Source: Vigna angularis (taxonomy: Eukaryota > Streptophyta > Magnoliopsida > Fabales > Fabaceae). Taken from it: a stretch of 64,000 nt of DNA. The stretch is taken from NCBI RefSeq assembly GCF_016808095.1, contig NC_068978.1:31430160-31494159 (forward strand), given 5' to 3'. Shown here one piece after another: positions 35,140 to 48,210 of this stretch. How positions within the stretch are numbered: position 1 is the first letter of the stretch; each line of letters starts with the position of its first letter. Both the position numbers and the translations under genes were made by a program. A model generated the notes under the pieces. It saw only the letters and a list, made by a program, of their open reading frames with translations. It was not told the DNA's origin and did not search any database.

Positions 35140-38100
35140 CTAGAAGAAGAGAGGAAAGTAATTTTATTGCTTAGATATAAAGAACTTAAATGTAGATATT
35201 CACATTTAATTTTCTTCGAATGAAAATGAAAACCCTCAACTGTTATAGTAGTTACTTCGATTGTAGTACTTCTACATTGTCAACTATTTTTCTTTAACTC
35301 TGAATCATGAGCAAGAGCTTTTATCCATTACTCTTTCGTAAATAGAGCTCAACTCAAACATTTCCCAATACATAACTCTGATTAGCCAGCTATTAAACTT
35401 AGTTAAATCTACCCATATTTAACTACCAATGCTGAAGTTAGCTGATTGTTGGTTAAATAGGTACTTTAGTCGCTATATTATATGTATGTAAGGTGATGTG
35501 TGAGAGGTGTAAATGACTAGTACTACTCTTCTTCCTGTGTAAACAAATGATTGATTTGATTTCAGGAGAATTAGCATGGGTAATGCATTCAAAAGTTGAG
35601 TATGCAAACACATATGGGGTAAGCTTGAATAGTTATAATTGTTAAATTAGTCATTTGATTGTGTAAATAGCAGTGGTTGATGATGCACTTCAAAAGTAGT
35701 TGAAGAGTAACCAAAACAAGGCAAGTATATGTTCTTATTATGACTTCTAAAGCCAGAATTGTTCAATGTCTTGAAATTGAACCTGCCTTCTTCTGACTGT
35801 TAGTTACTTTTCTTTTATATACATAACCATGTAGCTATTGCATTTTATAGCATAGAGGGTTAGAGAATAAAACTTCAGTATCCATTCGGCTCGACACTAG
35901 ATAGGCAATGGAGCTATGGACTACACTTGAGTTTGATATTTTCATATAGCTAAAGACTACACAAAAAAGGTATACGGGAAAACTGGAAAACTCCAAGCTA
36001 GTATTACACATCACTCACCAAATGGTACCAAATGCAACTGTCTATTTTTATCCTTTGAATGCTGCCTCCAGCTATATGGCAAGATATTTCACTTGATTTT
36101 TTTTATCAAGTTTCATCATTCAATTAAAATTTCTTAACAGAAAGAACTACATTTGTTTTCAATTAGCCAAGTTGCCTAGGAGCATATATATTCAAATTTT
36201 TGGAACTTCATTTATTTCCTTGATAATATGGTGAGACATGTAAGCAGAAAATTATATTCTGTATAGCCATTTGAAAACCTTTTATCACTCAAATCAATCT
36301 GGATTTCTAGGTAAAGGAAATCCTAATTCTTTTAAGTTCATATTATCTTGGGGTCATTATGACTTCCAAGGTTAGATTTTTCACAGTAAACAGCTTATTT
36401 GCTAACGTGATATTTAGTAGGCATCCAACACATGAAGTGACATGAACAACGATATTTAATGACAGCAGTGTGAGTACCATCTAACAACCAATACCATAAA
36501 ACCATGTTAAGCAGATACTCCTTTTGATTGTTAAGGGAATGAAAGATAGCACGCAACAAACAACCATGTGTCAAACATCAACCAGCCAATATCCAATATT
36601 TGAATTCACTCATTGAAATCATAAAGATCCACAATTTCTATAAATAACAGACAAGGGGCAATATAAACTCAATGTTCGTCATCTGAAGAAGCAGAAAATA
36701 CCTGCAATCCAGCACAGCGAGAGCAATCTAATATAGCCTGAACAAACTCAGACATCTGACATGTTAAGATTTATGAAAGCACAGCCTTGAAATTCCCGTT
36801 TGCAAAAGAGAAATGTGATTTTGACAAAAAAAACGTTGAACATTAAGTTTAAAAAAGTAATGTATGTGTAGAGGAATTCGAAACGTCATGTATAATAAGT
36901 CTATCTATTTTCATAATAATAATAACTTAAAAATTATAACCAACAATGATTTCCAATTAGTTGATAATATAAAACTCATCTATTAAACTAAGAAAAAATC
37001 CTTGTACAGGGCTGAAAATTTCATACTAAGTTTCCTAACAAAAACAAGTGTTCAAACAAACCTTCGGTACTTACCAATCGATATTTAACAAATTTGCAAA
37101 AGCTAAACCCATATTCCACGATTTAGGGTTCTCAACCGACCTTTCCTGTTCCAACATCTCTCTGATGGATAAAAGGAGCTCTCTTGAACAGCATATGAAT
37201 TAGATCTAGTTCGATTTCAGGGTTACTAAAACAGAGGTAAAGTTAAGATTGCAGAATCCATTGGAAGACAGACATTGAATACGAAACATTAAATCTAGAA
37301 AAAAATAACAAATAAAATAAAGCTGCGTATACCTTGAAAATTGAAAAACATGGGTTTCATGTTTGGTTGAAAATTAGGTTGCGAGATGCTCGATGGCGAA
37401 TCGCCCTTCCTTCTCTTTGTGACTGAAATTGAGAGAAAGCGATAGTTCATATCAAATTTCGTTCTATATTCACTTTATTTTATAATTTTTATTTTAATAA
37501 TTTAATGATATATATAATAGAAAAAAAGATTATTAGGGATAAATTAAGAAATAAATTATTTTAAGTTTTTACACAAAATTAAAATTTGTTTTTATATCAA
37601 ATTTTGATATAATTTCGTTCTTATATTTTAAAAAATAAAATTAACATAACTATATTCAAAATGTATTTAAAGTTTTTTTAACTCAATAATTAATAAAAAA
37701 AATTTCATAACATTTAAGTTGGAGCATTTAAAAAGAATTGTATCTTTTTTTTAAGAATAAAGAATTTTAATTTCGTTTCTAAATTTATTTATATAGTAAA
37801 ATGATATTTAAGAAATAAATTATTAATCTTGAAATTAGCACCGAAATCTTGTTTTTTCTCGCCCTTTGCATCATCTCACTGAACCTTCCTCGGACTGTAA
37901 CCTCGTCACCTAATCTGAAATCGGAGTTCAGTCGAAGAAGACGAAGTTCGGTTGACGTCGGCGAGTGAACTCCGGTGAGAGAATTGTCGCTCTGTAGAAG
38001 TACGTGCATCGAACCCTATTTCAGTTCCGAAGAATGTGTTTATATTAAAGAAGGTTGTTGTTCCCCAATTGCATTCAATTTGAAATTGTCCTTTGTAGGT

Positions 38101-38188
38101 TGCATCCTTATGTTCGAAAATCCCTAATTTTAAAAATCCAAGGTTGCTTTGTCCCAAATTGGTCGAGCTCCAATCGCCTCTGTACCCG
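35140..38188. other. Intergenic region and 5' region of the PDRG1-like gene
   Basis: 35140-35270 is the probable 3' UTR of the distal syntaxin form. 35270-36640 has nothing recognisable. On the minus strand, 36680-37440 shows splice-like signals and a short frame (MSEFVQAILDCSRCAGLQVF) but no coherent gene. 37480-37850 is AT-rich. 37850-38188 is GC-balanced and probably the 5' UTR and promoter of the next plus-strand gene, with a leader intron at 38189-38469. Confidence 0.45.
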
Positions 38189-38488
38189 GTAAGAATTTCT
38201 AATGCGTTTATGCGAATGTCGTAAAACGTTTAGTTCAGCCTTGTCATTGATTTATGTGTTTTGCTTCTGAGTTGAATATGTTGAAGAAACTTGATTATAC
38301 TATTTGTGTCTAAAGGGTGCAATTTTTTTTTCTTTCTGTGAGGTGTGGTGTTGCCTTTCTTTGCTTTAACAAATAGCTTTATTTATTCATTTGATTCAAC
38401 TGAATGATTGTTGTTTTGATGATATTTTACACAAATTTCTCTAGATAATGTTTTCTTTAGATCTTGCAGGAGTTTCTTTTCTTCAAAT

Positions 38489-41400
38489 ATGGATGAGAAC
38501 ATGAAACAGTTCCAAAATAAATTAACGGAACTGGAAGTGGAAGCTGAGCATCATCTTTTAGCCCGACAACAGGTAGTTCAAATTTATGAATTGAAGTTAA
38601 TTAATGTTTTTACAAAGACTTAAAAACAAAGAAAGTAATAAAATTCATTAAAAAGGAGCAAAATCTAGCTTCTATTGCTACATTGAGGACCAAAATTTGG
38701 TCTTAGTGAGAAAGTAGATGGTATAGTTCATATTTTTTTTTTCTGGTGTGACTTTTTCCTTGGTTTGTATGAAATATGTATGTCAGAATCTATTGCTTTA
38801 TTCAAATTTTCTCTTGGGAACATGATAAGGACTTATTTGAGACACTTTACTCTCATCTAATGTATTCTTCTTTTACTTTCCTTGTCTTCTTCCAAGGTTT
38901 TTACACAAATTTTATGGTGAAAACATCCTGCTCGTTTCATAAATGAATAGATATAAAAAGAGTCTGGTACACTGTTCCTCAGATTTCAATGATATATCCT
39001 CAAGATGAAATAGTTCTGTAGCATATTAATCGTGGAAAACTACAAACTAGCAGCTTGAGGTCTGTGTCTTGTACAACTTTGTCTCTAGACTTCAAAAGGC
39101 ATGTTTAGATTCTCAAGGTTCTCAAAATGCAGAAACTTCTTATGATAATTTTTCTGTTAAAATTTGACAAACTCTGTCAAGTGATTAACACGTGAATAAC
39201 ATACCACCTTGATGTTTTTAATCATGTGCAACTTAACCATATATAACTTTAAAATGGTGTATTTCTTCCAAGTTGCACATGATTAAAACATTTGTTAATC
39301 ACGATCTACTTTTAAAAAGGTGTATAACTTTCATCAATAAGTGTGATGTATAAAACTATTGATCATGATTAAAATGGTTATAACTTTTAACCATGATGAA
39401 GACATAAAAACTAATCGCTAGAAGTACGGAAAAAAGAAAAAACTATAGGCAAAACTATAAGAAGATGTAAAGGTCAATCATTTGTCTATATCAACATGAT
39501 TTACTGTAAAACATAGCAAAGTTTGATCCATCTATCTACCTATCTCTCAAAACCCACCAAGTGGGAAAAGGCTGAATTGCTTAGAGTTTTGAAGATATTT
39601 AGAAAAGTTTTTTAAGGAAAACATTGTGTAAAAAAAATTCCAGTGCCTCTCTATAAGTTAGAAGCGTAGCTTTTGAAAAACTATGGTATGGTAGTTTTGT
39701 TTTTCGAAAAAAGCTTTTAGCTAAGCACAACCCTAAATGACAAAAACTATATATAGCCTTGACCCATCTACCAAAGTAGTTGGGCAACTAAGTCTCCTAA
39801 ATTATGAGACCTTGGCGTTATCTGCTGTAAATTGTTCTTAGATTAGATGTCTTTGGTGTTACATTTCTTTTTTCCCTAGTATCATTGGTATACTGTCCAA
39901 TCTACAATCCACTATCTTACCCTCTGCTGCTATCTAGGACTAGGACTAATAACTATAAGTTAAAACAGAACTCAATGCGCACACCAAAAGCTACAAACAA
40001 CCCACTAAAGTGCCAAATGAGTTATGTCGGTTAGTTTGGATTCACAAAGTAACTAATTACTTGATCCCAATGTTATTTCCTTATGACTATGTTACGTCCT
40101 TAACAGAAATCACTTTAATACCATAGTGCCAATAGGGATTTTTTTTTTGTTTACTATGGCTATAAAAGCTTCTTTTTAATAGCTTTTCTATCAAATGTGC
40201 TATGCAATTGTCCCTTTTGGAAAAATACAGCTGGTTGAGAATGATAGATTGAGAAATGGGAATAGAGAAGCACTTACTGCATTAAGGAAACGGGCTCGGA
40301 CAACAATGAGCAGTGTTCCATCTCCTTTTGAATCAATGATGAGGGGAGTTGCTGGGACCAGCTCAAGACCTTTGGTTCAGGAGGTTTGCAACACCTGCGG
40401 CAACCATAACTCTTCTGAGCCGACATGGATGATGTTTCCAGGAACAGATCTGTTTGCCAGAATTCCGTTTCATGCAGCTCATACTATATTGGAAACAGGT
40501 GTTTGGCCACCCTATTCTCTAACCATTGGAAAAATACTAAGAAAAAAAGAAAATTTCCCTAAATGTTCACCCACGTTGGTTATCTTTTATCTTGTGCTTG
40601 AGCGTAATGCTTGCTTGCCTATTGCTCATTACTTCTGTATTCTGAGAGGAGGGGCCAGGGCATTCTACAGTAGTAATGTTTGGCCATAGCCCCTAAGTTC
40701 TCATCTATCCAATACGTGTGAGATTAATCTTTCCCCCAAATCATATGTATTTTGTATTACAGTGGATGAAATGAGAAGATGGGTTTGATGTGTTAGTTTG
40801 AAAAACGGGGTACAGAGGCATTGCAATCATGTCTCACTGGCGTTTTTTACTGTTTCCCTTTTCTTGTTCGTAAATATTTTTAAGATATTTAAAGGGCCTG
40901 TCATACTAGTTACTGGTTCAAGTTGATTGTGGTAGGCAACTTGTAATTGCAATCACTACAACAATGAAAAGAATGTAATTTTACCTAAATGAGGCTTTTG
41001 TCTACTGCGCTGTTTCGGTTTTCAAATGCCAATGCCACTTAAAAGAATTATTTTTTGTCTAGAACTATATCTGAACTGATGACATAGGACTTTCTGATTA
41101 TTTTTTTTATTAATTTACTTTTTATTGTGTAATACGTAATCTTTACTTATATAAGCAAATGACATGACATGTACACCAACATTATAGTTTAGAGGTTGTG
41201 TTGAGACTGACTACCTCCATTCATGTTCTTTTATTGATCTTTACTATTGTGATTGTCTAAACTTTGAACTACAGCTATGAGTGAAGTCCTTTTATCGAAA
41301 AACTAATTGGTATATTTTTCTACTGACCATGTAATTATTTACAGATCAAGCGAAGCTTGACTTTGAGTCAAAGAAACTACAGAGCATTATGAAGGAAAAA

Positions 41401-41493
41401 GCTTACTTTCTATCAGAGTCAGGTGTTCTTGCAGACAAGATAAGCCCTGGAGTGCTCAAGTCGCTTGTAACCTTAAATGACAAGGGAAAGTAA
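38489..41493 (+). CDS. PDRG1-like (p53 and DNA-damage-regulated 1) prefoldin-related protein
   Basis: Three exons: 38489-38572, 40231-40498 and 41345-41493, giving 166 residues. The N-terminus is a coiled coil (MDENMKQFQNKLTELEVEAE, then QLVENDRLRNGNREAL) followed by the basic ALRKRARTT. The middle has a Cys pair in EVCNTCGNHNSSEPTWMMFP, then GTDLFARIPFHAAHTILETD. The C-terminal helix contains FESKKLQSIMKEKAYFLSES and ends GVLKSLVTLNDKGK. From memory this matches the Arabidopsis family annotated P53/DNA damage-regulated protein (At3g15351). In animals PDRG1 is a beta-prefoldin-like subunit of the PAQosome (R2TP/prefoldin-like) chaperone complex. The plant role is inferred. The ATG follows a leader intron acceptor at 38469. 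Confidence 0.75.
39181..39306. repeat. Foldback (inverted repeat) in intron 1 of the PDRG1-like gene
   Basis: AATCATGTGCAACTT (about 39220-39234) is exactly complementary to AAGTTGCACATGATT (about 39270-39284). The arms extend outward through ATGTTTT/AAAACAT and GTGATTAACA/TGTTAATCAC, with a 20-bp insertion in the left arm. The loop is about 35 bp. It may be a small hairpin-forming MITE relic. Confidence 0.75.
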
Positions 41494-44282
41494 GATGCTT
41501 TGAGCTGCTATATAGTGAGAAAAAGCTTGTCGTGGCATTGTCAAATGGGTCGAAAATGTCAGTGTTTTGTGGGAGAATCTTTCTTGAGGCATTTAGGTTA
41601 GGTTACTTATCTAGTCTGTTACTGCAATTGTGTACATTTTTTCCCCAAGTTTATATACTATGAGTACTACACTCAATCCTAGAAATGGAACTATTGTTGC
41701 GTGTCTGCCTTGACTTATTTGACGAAACAATAGTGTTTATTTTAACAAACTCTCTTTAGACACAATTTTTTTTTTACGCTTTAAAATATAACCTATACCA
41801 AACATGGACCTGATTATTAAACTGTTATGTGGACCTTGCATTGTCCCTAGCCACATGTGGGGTCGGTATCATCTAATGGCATTAAACTCAACCACTTCTC
41901 CAACCTTCTAACCAAGTCATGAATTTAGAACCAATGAAGAAGAATGATGTCTGTGCTCAGGTTAATATCATGTAATTTTATTGCCTGTTTTGTGCAAAAC
42001 TGAGTTGTGGTAGCCTGGGGTGGGGATTAACAGGAATTGGATCGGTCAGATTGGGGTTACTTTATCATAATATGTCAAATTAAAAGTTAATTTATTTTAT
42101 TTTTATTTTTTGTTAGAAGAGGTGTTTATATTTAGTTTCTAATCTTGCTTCAAATAAGATTGTCGCTGAAGTTGGATATTTGTGGGAAAAGTGGGGAGGG
42201 GCTTGTTAAATTGAGGTTGAACGGTTGACTTTGGTCAACTCAGACAATCTAGCAATAGGCAACCATGTGGTTTCCACGTTCCCATTTTTGTGTGGTCCCC
42301 TTTGGAGGAAGATCTTTATATTGGGTGGAATCATTGCATTAGAAAATGAACACATGTTTCACCAAGAAAGATTTTGTTGGACAGTCTGGAAAGGATTGCA
42401 ATATATGAACAAAGGGATTGTGATCTTACAAAGTGTTTCCAGAAAAGTAAGTTGTGGTAGAAAAGATAGGAGAAATTAAAGTGTTGGGATAATTCCAACA
42501 CTTGATGGAAGGAGTTGTCACCAATCAAGCAATTGAAGTTTTAGCATTCTACTGACTTTTCCTATTTACTTATTTTCAGGTGAGGTGGTCCAAACCTCTA
42601 TTTTAGGGTTAAAGATATGTGGGAACTAAAGTAGTTTGGTCGGAAGAACATGGCAATTGTGTTGCTCAAAATAAACAGTTTTAGGGAATGAGTAATGCTA
42701 TGTATAATTTTCCTCCTTCTCTCACCAATCTTCTTATTACTTTGCATAGAAACAATTAAATGAACAAGAAATGTATTTAATGTCTTAAAACTTTAGATTG
42801 TTTAAATGGATAATATAAGATTTATAATTATTGTAAGACGTAACGTAATGTTTATGGAATTCAAATATATTCATGTATTCAATAATTAAATATTGTGGTC
42901 TTTTTACATCACCAAAACTTTCCTAATCCGATTATCAAATATGATAACGTGACATTTGTAATTTCAAATTTCTAGAATACTTAAAAAATATCATTTAAGA
43001 GAAATTAGAAAAAGAAAAAAAAAGCTTTCTAAATTAAATTGGTCATTTTAAAAGGAAACACAATTGTACATACGGGTAGATAAAATACATAAGTTTAACT
43101 ACTGCAAAATTAAAATAAATTTTATAACTAATTTCAAAGAACTGAACTAATTTATAAAATAGTTTAAATAAATTTAATTGGATTATATTGTTATTTGAAT
43201 TGAACTACTTTGTATTACTTAAAATGTCTGAATGATTTCAATTATCAGTAAAACATCTCATTTTAAAATATACTTCAAACATTTCACTTAAATCAAGTTG
43301 AGTTTAATATGAATGACCAAAAACTCAATTTAAGATTCACTTTTATACTTTTATTATGGGCAAATTATATTAGGTTTTCTATTTTATGTTTTGAATTAGT
43401 GTAGAAAAACATTTTACTCAAAAATTGAGAGTGCATGAAATTATTTCAACTTTTGTTTTCTATTTTTACACTAGCTTCTTAATTTAAAAAATATTATAAT
43501 GGTATGGTTTATACATTACACTAATATATTTTAGTTCTGTTAACAAAAATATTATGTTGTATTTCCAGTAAGAGATATTGTTGTAAATGTTGTAGAACTA
43601 TAAAAAATTTGTGTTACCTCACAATTTGCTGTTACTATTACAATTATTATTATTATTATTTGAACTTCTAGACTATTAATATTATTATTTGAAGTTTCCA
43701 TCCATTGTTTATTTATTTATTTTTCTATCTCAACATCTTCACATTAATAAAAACATGCAAAATGAAATGAATAGACAAACCTTCCATTGCCATTGTCATT
43801 GTGTTCCAAAAATGGGCTATGCAACTTATAAGGATTTTTCTTTCTGCACTTCCATTATTATTAAATGCACCCTATATTAATAGAAAAGGATTAAAATATA
43901 TTTTTTATTCCACGATGTCATCACTGTTCTCCATTTCAAGGAAAAAAAAAACTAATTCTGAAAAAAGAACTTGTTTCATAACACATTTAATGTGTTTGAA
44001 AATGTTTGTTCCAAAAAAATTATTTAAAAAAAATTATTCCGAAATACTTTTAGAACAGATAATCCAAAAAGTCACTTTTATGAAATATTATTTTAAAATT
44101 ATAGGAGTGTAATTAGAAATTATTTTAAAATTTCTCATCTTTAGAATTTTTGTACTTATGTTTTTGAGTCTTGATTCCTCAACTTTAAGTTAATGTAGTT
44201 AGATATTGCATTATTATGTTGTCAAAATCATCTGACTTATCACGTGAATTATAAATATGACATAACAGCCACATTAATATTT
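41494..44282. other. Gene-poor AT-rich spacer
   Basis: 41494-41700 is the 3' UTR of the PDRG1-like gene. The rest contains only short frames without family features. 42000-42650 is less AT-rich but shows no domain or repeat I recognise. 43620-43690 carries short (ATT)n runs. Confidence 0.5.
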
Positions 44283-44812
44283 TAGGTAACCTTTTGTTTT
44301 TAATTCTTATTTTTTTTAATAAAATTAATTTTAGTTTCTTAACATTTGTTCATTGGTTTTAGTTTTCCAATAATCTTTTTATGAAGTCTATTTCTTCAAT
44401 TTTTGTATTTAAAATCGTCTTTAATCTCTCAATTGAAGTTTAATGTGACAATGTCTTGTGATTTTAAGGTACTAGAAAGTTTTTGAAATTGTGAAACACT
44501 AAGATTTTTTTTTTCATGAAAATTAGCTTAAAAATGAAGAAAAACATGTAATTTACTTTGCTCTCCAACTTTCAATCCTTGAATTCTCCAAAATTCATTT
44601 CATGTTAATTAAGGAAATTTGGCCAAAATCTATTTCAGGTTAAACAGGTTGATTAAAAATTGGAAGACAAAATCAATATTAAAAGACTAAAATTAGTAAA
44701 AAATATATTAAGGAATTAAAATGGGTCAGCAAAATATCAAGAAACTAAAAGTTGATTTTATTGAAAAATAAGAGAAAAAAAAAACAAAATTTAACCAAAA
44801 AGAATACTTTTA
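44283..44812. mobile_element. Inverted-repeat element (MITE/MULE-like), diverged
   Basis: The left arm GGTAACCTTTTGTTTTTAAT through AATAAAATTAATTTTAGTTT is matched in reverse complement by the right arm ending AAAACAAAATTTAACC, over about 80 bp with many mismatches. The interior is AT-rich and non-coding. No certain target duplication was found. The arms resemble a common legume repeat type with TAAAATTAGTTTTAGT-like ends. Confidence 0.45.
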
Positions 44813-46038
44813 TCACATTAAACTCATGATCAAAAGTTAGCATAATTATGCCTTCCTTGGAAACCCTAATGATAAAAACTAAAATATTAATGAGTTTAAA
44901 ACCATAACTTTTTCATAAATTAAAAATATCTGTTTTTTAAGAAGCCAAATAATATATTTATAAGTAGGTTAATAATATTCAAAATAATAATAATAATAAA
45001 ATATATTTTAAGTTTATCTATGTTCATTATATATTTAATATTTATTACATCATATAATTTATGAATTTATAACTTTTGTTCATATATATATATATTTAAT
45101 GTAAATAAATACTTTTATAATATTTAAGCATTGGAATATGTTTTATGATGAATGATGATGCAAAATTGTTGTATGAAACATTTCGTACATGAGTCATGCT
45201 CTGTGTCAGCCTTTTTCTCTTTTTTTTTTCTCATCAAATTTGGACTTTCGTGCATTCTCTCTCTTATCTGTAGCACAAGCATTTCACTTGCCACAATGCA
45301 GAAATTAGATGTACTTGCTGCGATTAAGCGCCAAGTGGCTACCCTCTGCCACGTGTCGATAGCCTGAGGAAAGTGAATGGTATGTGCGTGTGGGATTGGT
45401 GTCATCTCTGCACAAACTATCTATAATTGATGCTACATTCTCATCCCTTCATCCTTTTCACACATTTATCTTTTGTTTCAATTCTAGATTTAAAAAAAGG
45501 AAAAAAAGTTATAATTATAACTTTTATTCCATATTGTAATGTGATTCATGTATATTAACTCTTTATATATAGGTATTTAATTCAATATAATTTATATGAT
45601 CACCTTGGATCTTTTATATATATATATAATATGGTTCAATTATATTTGAGATTTACTGTTGTGATGAGAAGTGATAATTAGATGAAGTCGGAAAACTACG
45701 GATGATTCATCAAATAGTTTAATAAACATGATATTGTCATCGAGCTTTCAATCATTACGAGAATTACAGTTCATTATGAAAATATATTAATTATAAATAT
45801 TTCATTATATATTGGGATATTGTATATAAGTTCCTATAGTTTGAGATCTCAAAATATGAACAAGTTTTGTTATTTTTCATTAATTGTAGTTTGTGAATGT
45901 TGTAGTTTGTGAATGTTGGATGTATATAAGTTAAGAAGAAAATGTTTTGTTGAAATCTTACTCGGTAAAAAATTTACTTTTTGGAAAAAGAAATTCCAAA
46001 CTAAAGAGAAAAGTATACATCTCTTTGTTAAATGTAAA
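44813..46038. other. AT-rich spacer
   Basis: No gene. A GC-balanced island at 45180-45420 includes GCCACGTGTCG (G-box core CACGTG at about 45350) and short frames on both strands, without family features. The island could be a promoter relic, but no adjacent gene is visible. Confidence 0.4.
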
Positions 46039-46435
46039 GTTTATGATCGAACATTTGTAAGATATTTGGTGTATTTTTGTAAGTTAGTTCGTGGTCAGAT
46101 ACTTGTAAGATGTTTAAAATATTTTTCAATTTAGTCTATGGTCGAATACTCATGCTTGAATTTATCTAATAGTCATATATTCAAACGTTTATGCTCAAAT
46201 TTATCGAATAATCATATATTTAGACGTTCATGCTTGAATTTACAGAGTAATAACATATTCTGACACTCATGGACAAATTTACAAAGTAGTCACATATTTG
46301 AACACTCATAATCAAATTACAAAGTAGTCACATATTTGAAAGCTTACGCTCAAATTTATCAAGTAGTCACATATTTGAACATTCATTCTTGAATTTATCG
46401 AGTGATCACATATTCAAATGTTCATGATTCAATAA
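46039..46435. repeat. Diverged tandem array, 39-bp unit, with longer units before it
   Basis: From about 46148 to 46435 there are seven copies of a 39-bp unit, roughly TTCATGCTTGAATTTATCGA followed by ATAGTCACATATTTGAACG. They carry 10-30 per cent differences. Just before it, 46039-46147 contains a related imperfect two-copy repeat of about 55 bp (GATCGAACATTTGTAAGATA against GGTCAGATACTTGTAAGATG). No protein frame follows the period. Confidence 0.85.
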
Positions 46436-47830
46436 TTTCTACATATTAAAATATGCACATAAAATCTAGATATCCAAAACACTATGAAAATAACTTGAAT
46501 ATAGACGTGAGACGAAACTCCGTGTGAGAGAAGAGAATTTTGCTAAGTAAGGGTATCAAATGATATACTCACTCAAGTGACTCAGACTATAGCCTTAAAG
46601 TACATACTTTTCTACTCGAATGAAGGTATCAAATGATACTCTCACTTCAATAACTCAAACGAAACATTCGCTTAAAATGTATATGTTGTTCACCTAGTTT
46701 TAGCCAAGACTACCTATAGTTTGATGTCTGGGTTTAGACATTGGTATCAACCTAGTCATATCCTTCCCAAGCTTCCAAAATGTCTTGCTCAAGAGGATCT
46801 GCCCAAGTTTCTACAAAATGCTCGACACTCACCCTTAAACCTAGTGAGGATGAAGCACCAGAAGACATGGATACCCTACTATCAACACTATTATCGCTAA
46901 AAGACTCTAACATACCTGATAATGAAGACCGGGTACTTCGTTTAGAGAAAGGGGAATCTCTTTAGCATACCCGAGACAACAAGCAAGCTAGGAAAATTTG
47001 AGTACTGAATTATGGTTCACCTCTCCTTATTTATAGCGAAATGGTAACAATTCAACTTCTTGGGATGCATCCGTTCCAAGCAAGCCCATGGACTTAGCAC
47101 TCTTCACGAACCCTTATAACTCCACGAGAAGTTGACGCTTCGATTTCTTTGTCACTATTTTTCGCCAAAAGTCACATTATTGTCACTCAAGAACCCTTTA
47201 CCATTTAAACATCTTTGTCGTTATGATTCTTGAGGTTGGAGGGTCCCAAAGATAACAATTTTTCTTTACAAAAGCTCCTATCACAAAATGTCATAACTGG
47301 ATATCGGGGCCGACACATTGCTTTGGACACACCGAATACCAAATATTTTTTACCCACCTTGTTGTCATGTAAAGATTGGGAGGCTGATGTAGTAGGTTAA
47401 ACTAAGGACACTTAGACCCTTCTAGATAAGGGCTATAACCCTAAGGCATAATAAGGTATCGAATACTGGAGACCAAATATCTTAATTCGAATACTTGGTA
47501 CCAACGTCCCTTAACCTAGAATGGATGGAATGAAAATTGCCGTTAGACTTGTTCCAAGTAATTGAACTAGTGGGTTTCTTGGATAATGGACCCACAAAAG
47601 TGTGGTCATCCTTATATACCCCTGGTCAGCTAGGTCAAAACACTATAAGTATAACATTAATGATAATTTACTCTCACTTTTTGCATTAATTGATATTTTA
47701 CTTCAAAGTTCCAATAAGATTACTGATTTGAGTATGAAGAACATTTTTGCAGGATCTCGCCCTTTTGGTAATGTTCGGAGTATTGAAAGACATATACTAA
47801 ATACTAAAAACTTGATATCATAAAGTGTTA
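46436..47830 (+). mobile_element. Probable Ty3/gypsy LTR/leader relic
   Basis: The stretch is GC-richer than its surroundings and has retroelement-like strings. ATTGGTATCAACCTAG occurs near 46740. A TATA-like TTATATACCCC lies at about 47612. Near 47722-47770 is TTTGAGTATGAAGAACATTT followed by TTGCAGGATCTCGCCC, resembling the end of LTRs of Tat/Athila-type gypsy elements. Composition drops back to AT-rich after 47830. No pol domain or second LTR was found. One 61-codon frame (46780-46965) is acidic and unassigned. Confidence 0.35.
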
Positions 47831-48201
47831 AAGACCGTATGTAAAAAAACAATTTTTCAAAGATATATTCCATGTTTAAGGTAACTATGGCTCACATAAA
47901 CTTTTACTTATTCCACACATTAAAATTATTAATATTTTTTTATAATTTCTCATTAATTTGTACAAATTAAAAAAATATTTTTATTATATAATTGAGTATT
48001 TTAGTTGTTGAGTGATTGTTTCCATTTTTAACTAGTTTAATTTTGAGAAAGCATTAGATTAATTTGAAATGATCCAATGTAGCTTTTGTTTTATAGTCTA
48101 TACTAAAAACTCTTACCGAGCATAGTGTTTGTGTGTATTTAGTTGAAGCACGGCAGATTTTAGAATGATTGATGTTACGTGATGAAAAGTGAAAGATAAA
48201 A
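47831..48201. other. AT-rich spacer
   Basis: Nothing recognised. It ends at the 9-bp target duplication of the following MULE. Confidence 0.5.
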
Positions 48202-48210
48202 TAAAAGTTA

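Noticed and set aside
36680..37440. Possible minus-strand gene with splice-like signals, including a frame MSEFVQAILDCSRCAGLQVF
   Set aside because: I could not join the candidate exons into one frame longer than about 30 codons, and no family was recognised. It may be a non-coding transcript.
40195..40689. 164-codon frame over exon 2 of the PDRG1-like gene
   Set aside because: It runs into both introns. Splice sites at 40230 and 40499 and the continuation of the family protein in exon 3 define the real exon.
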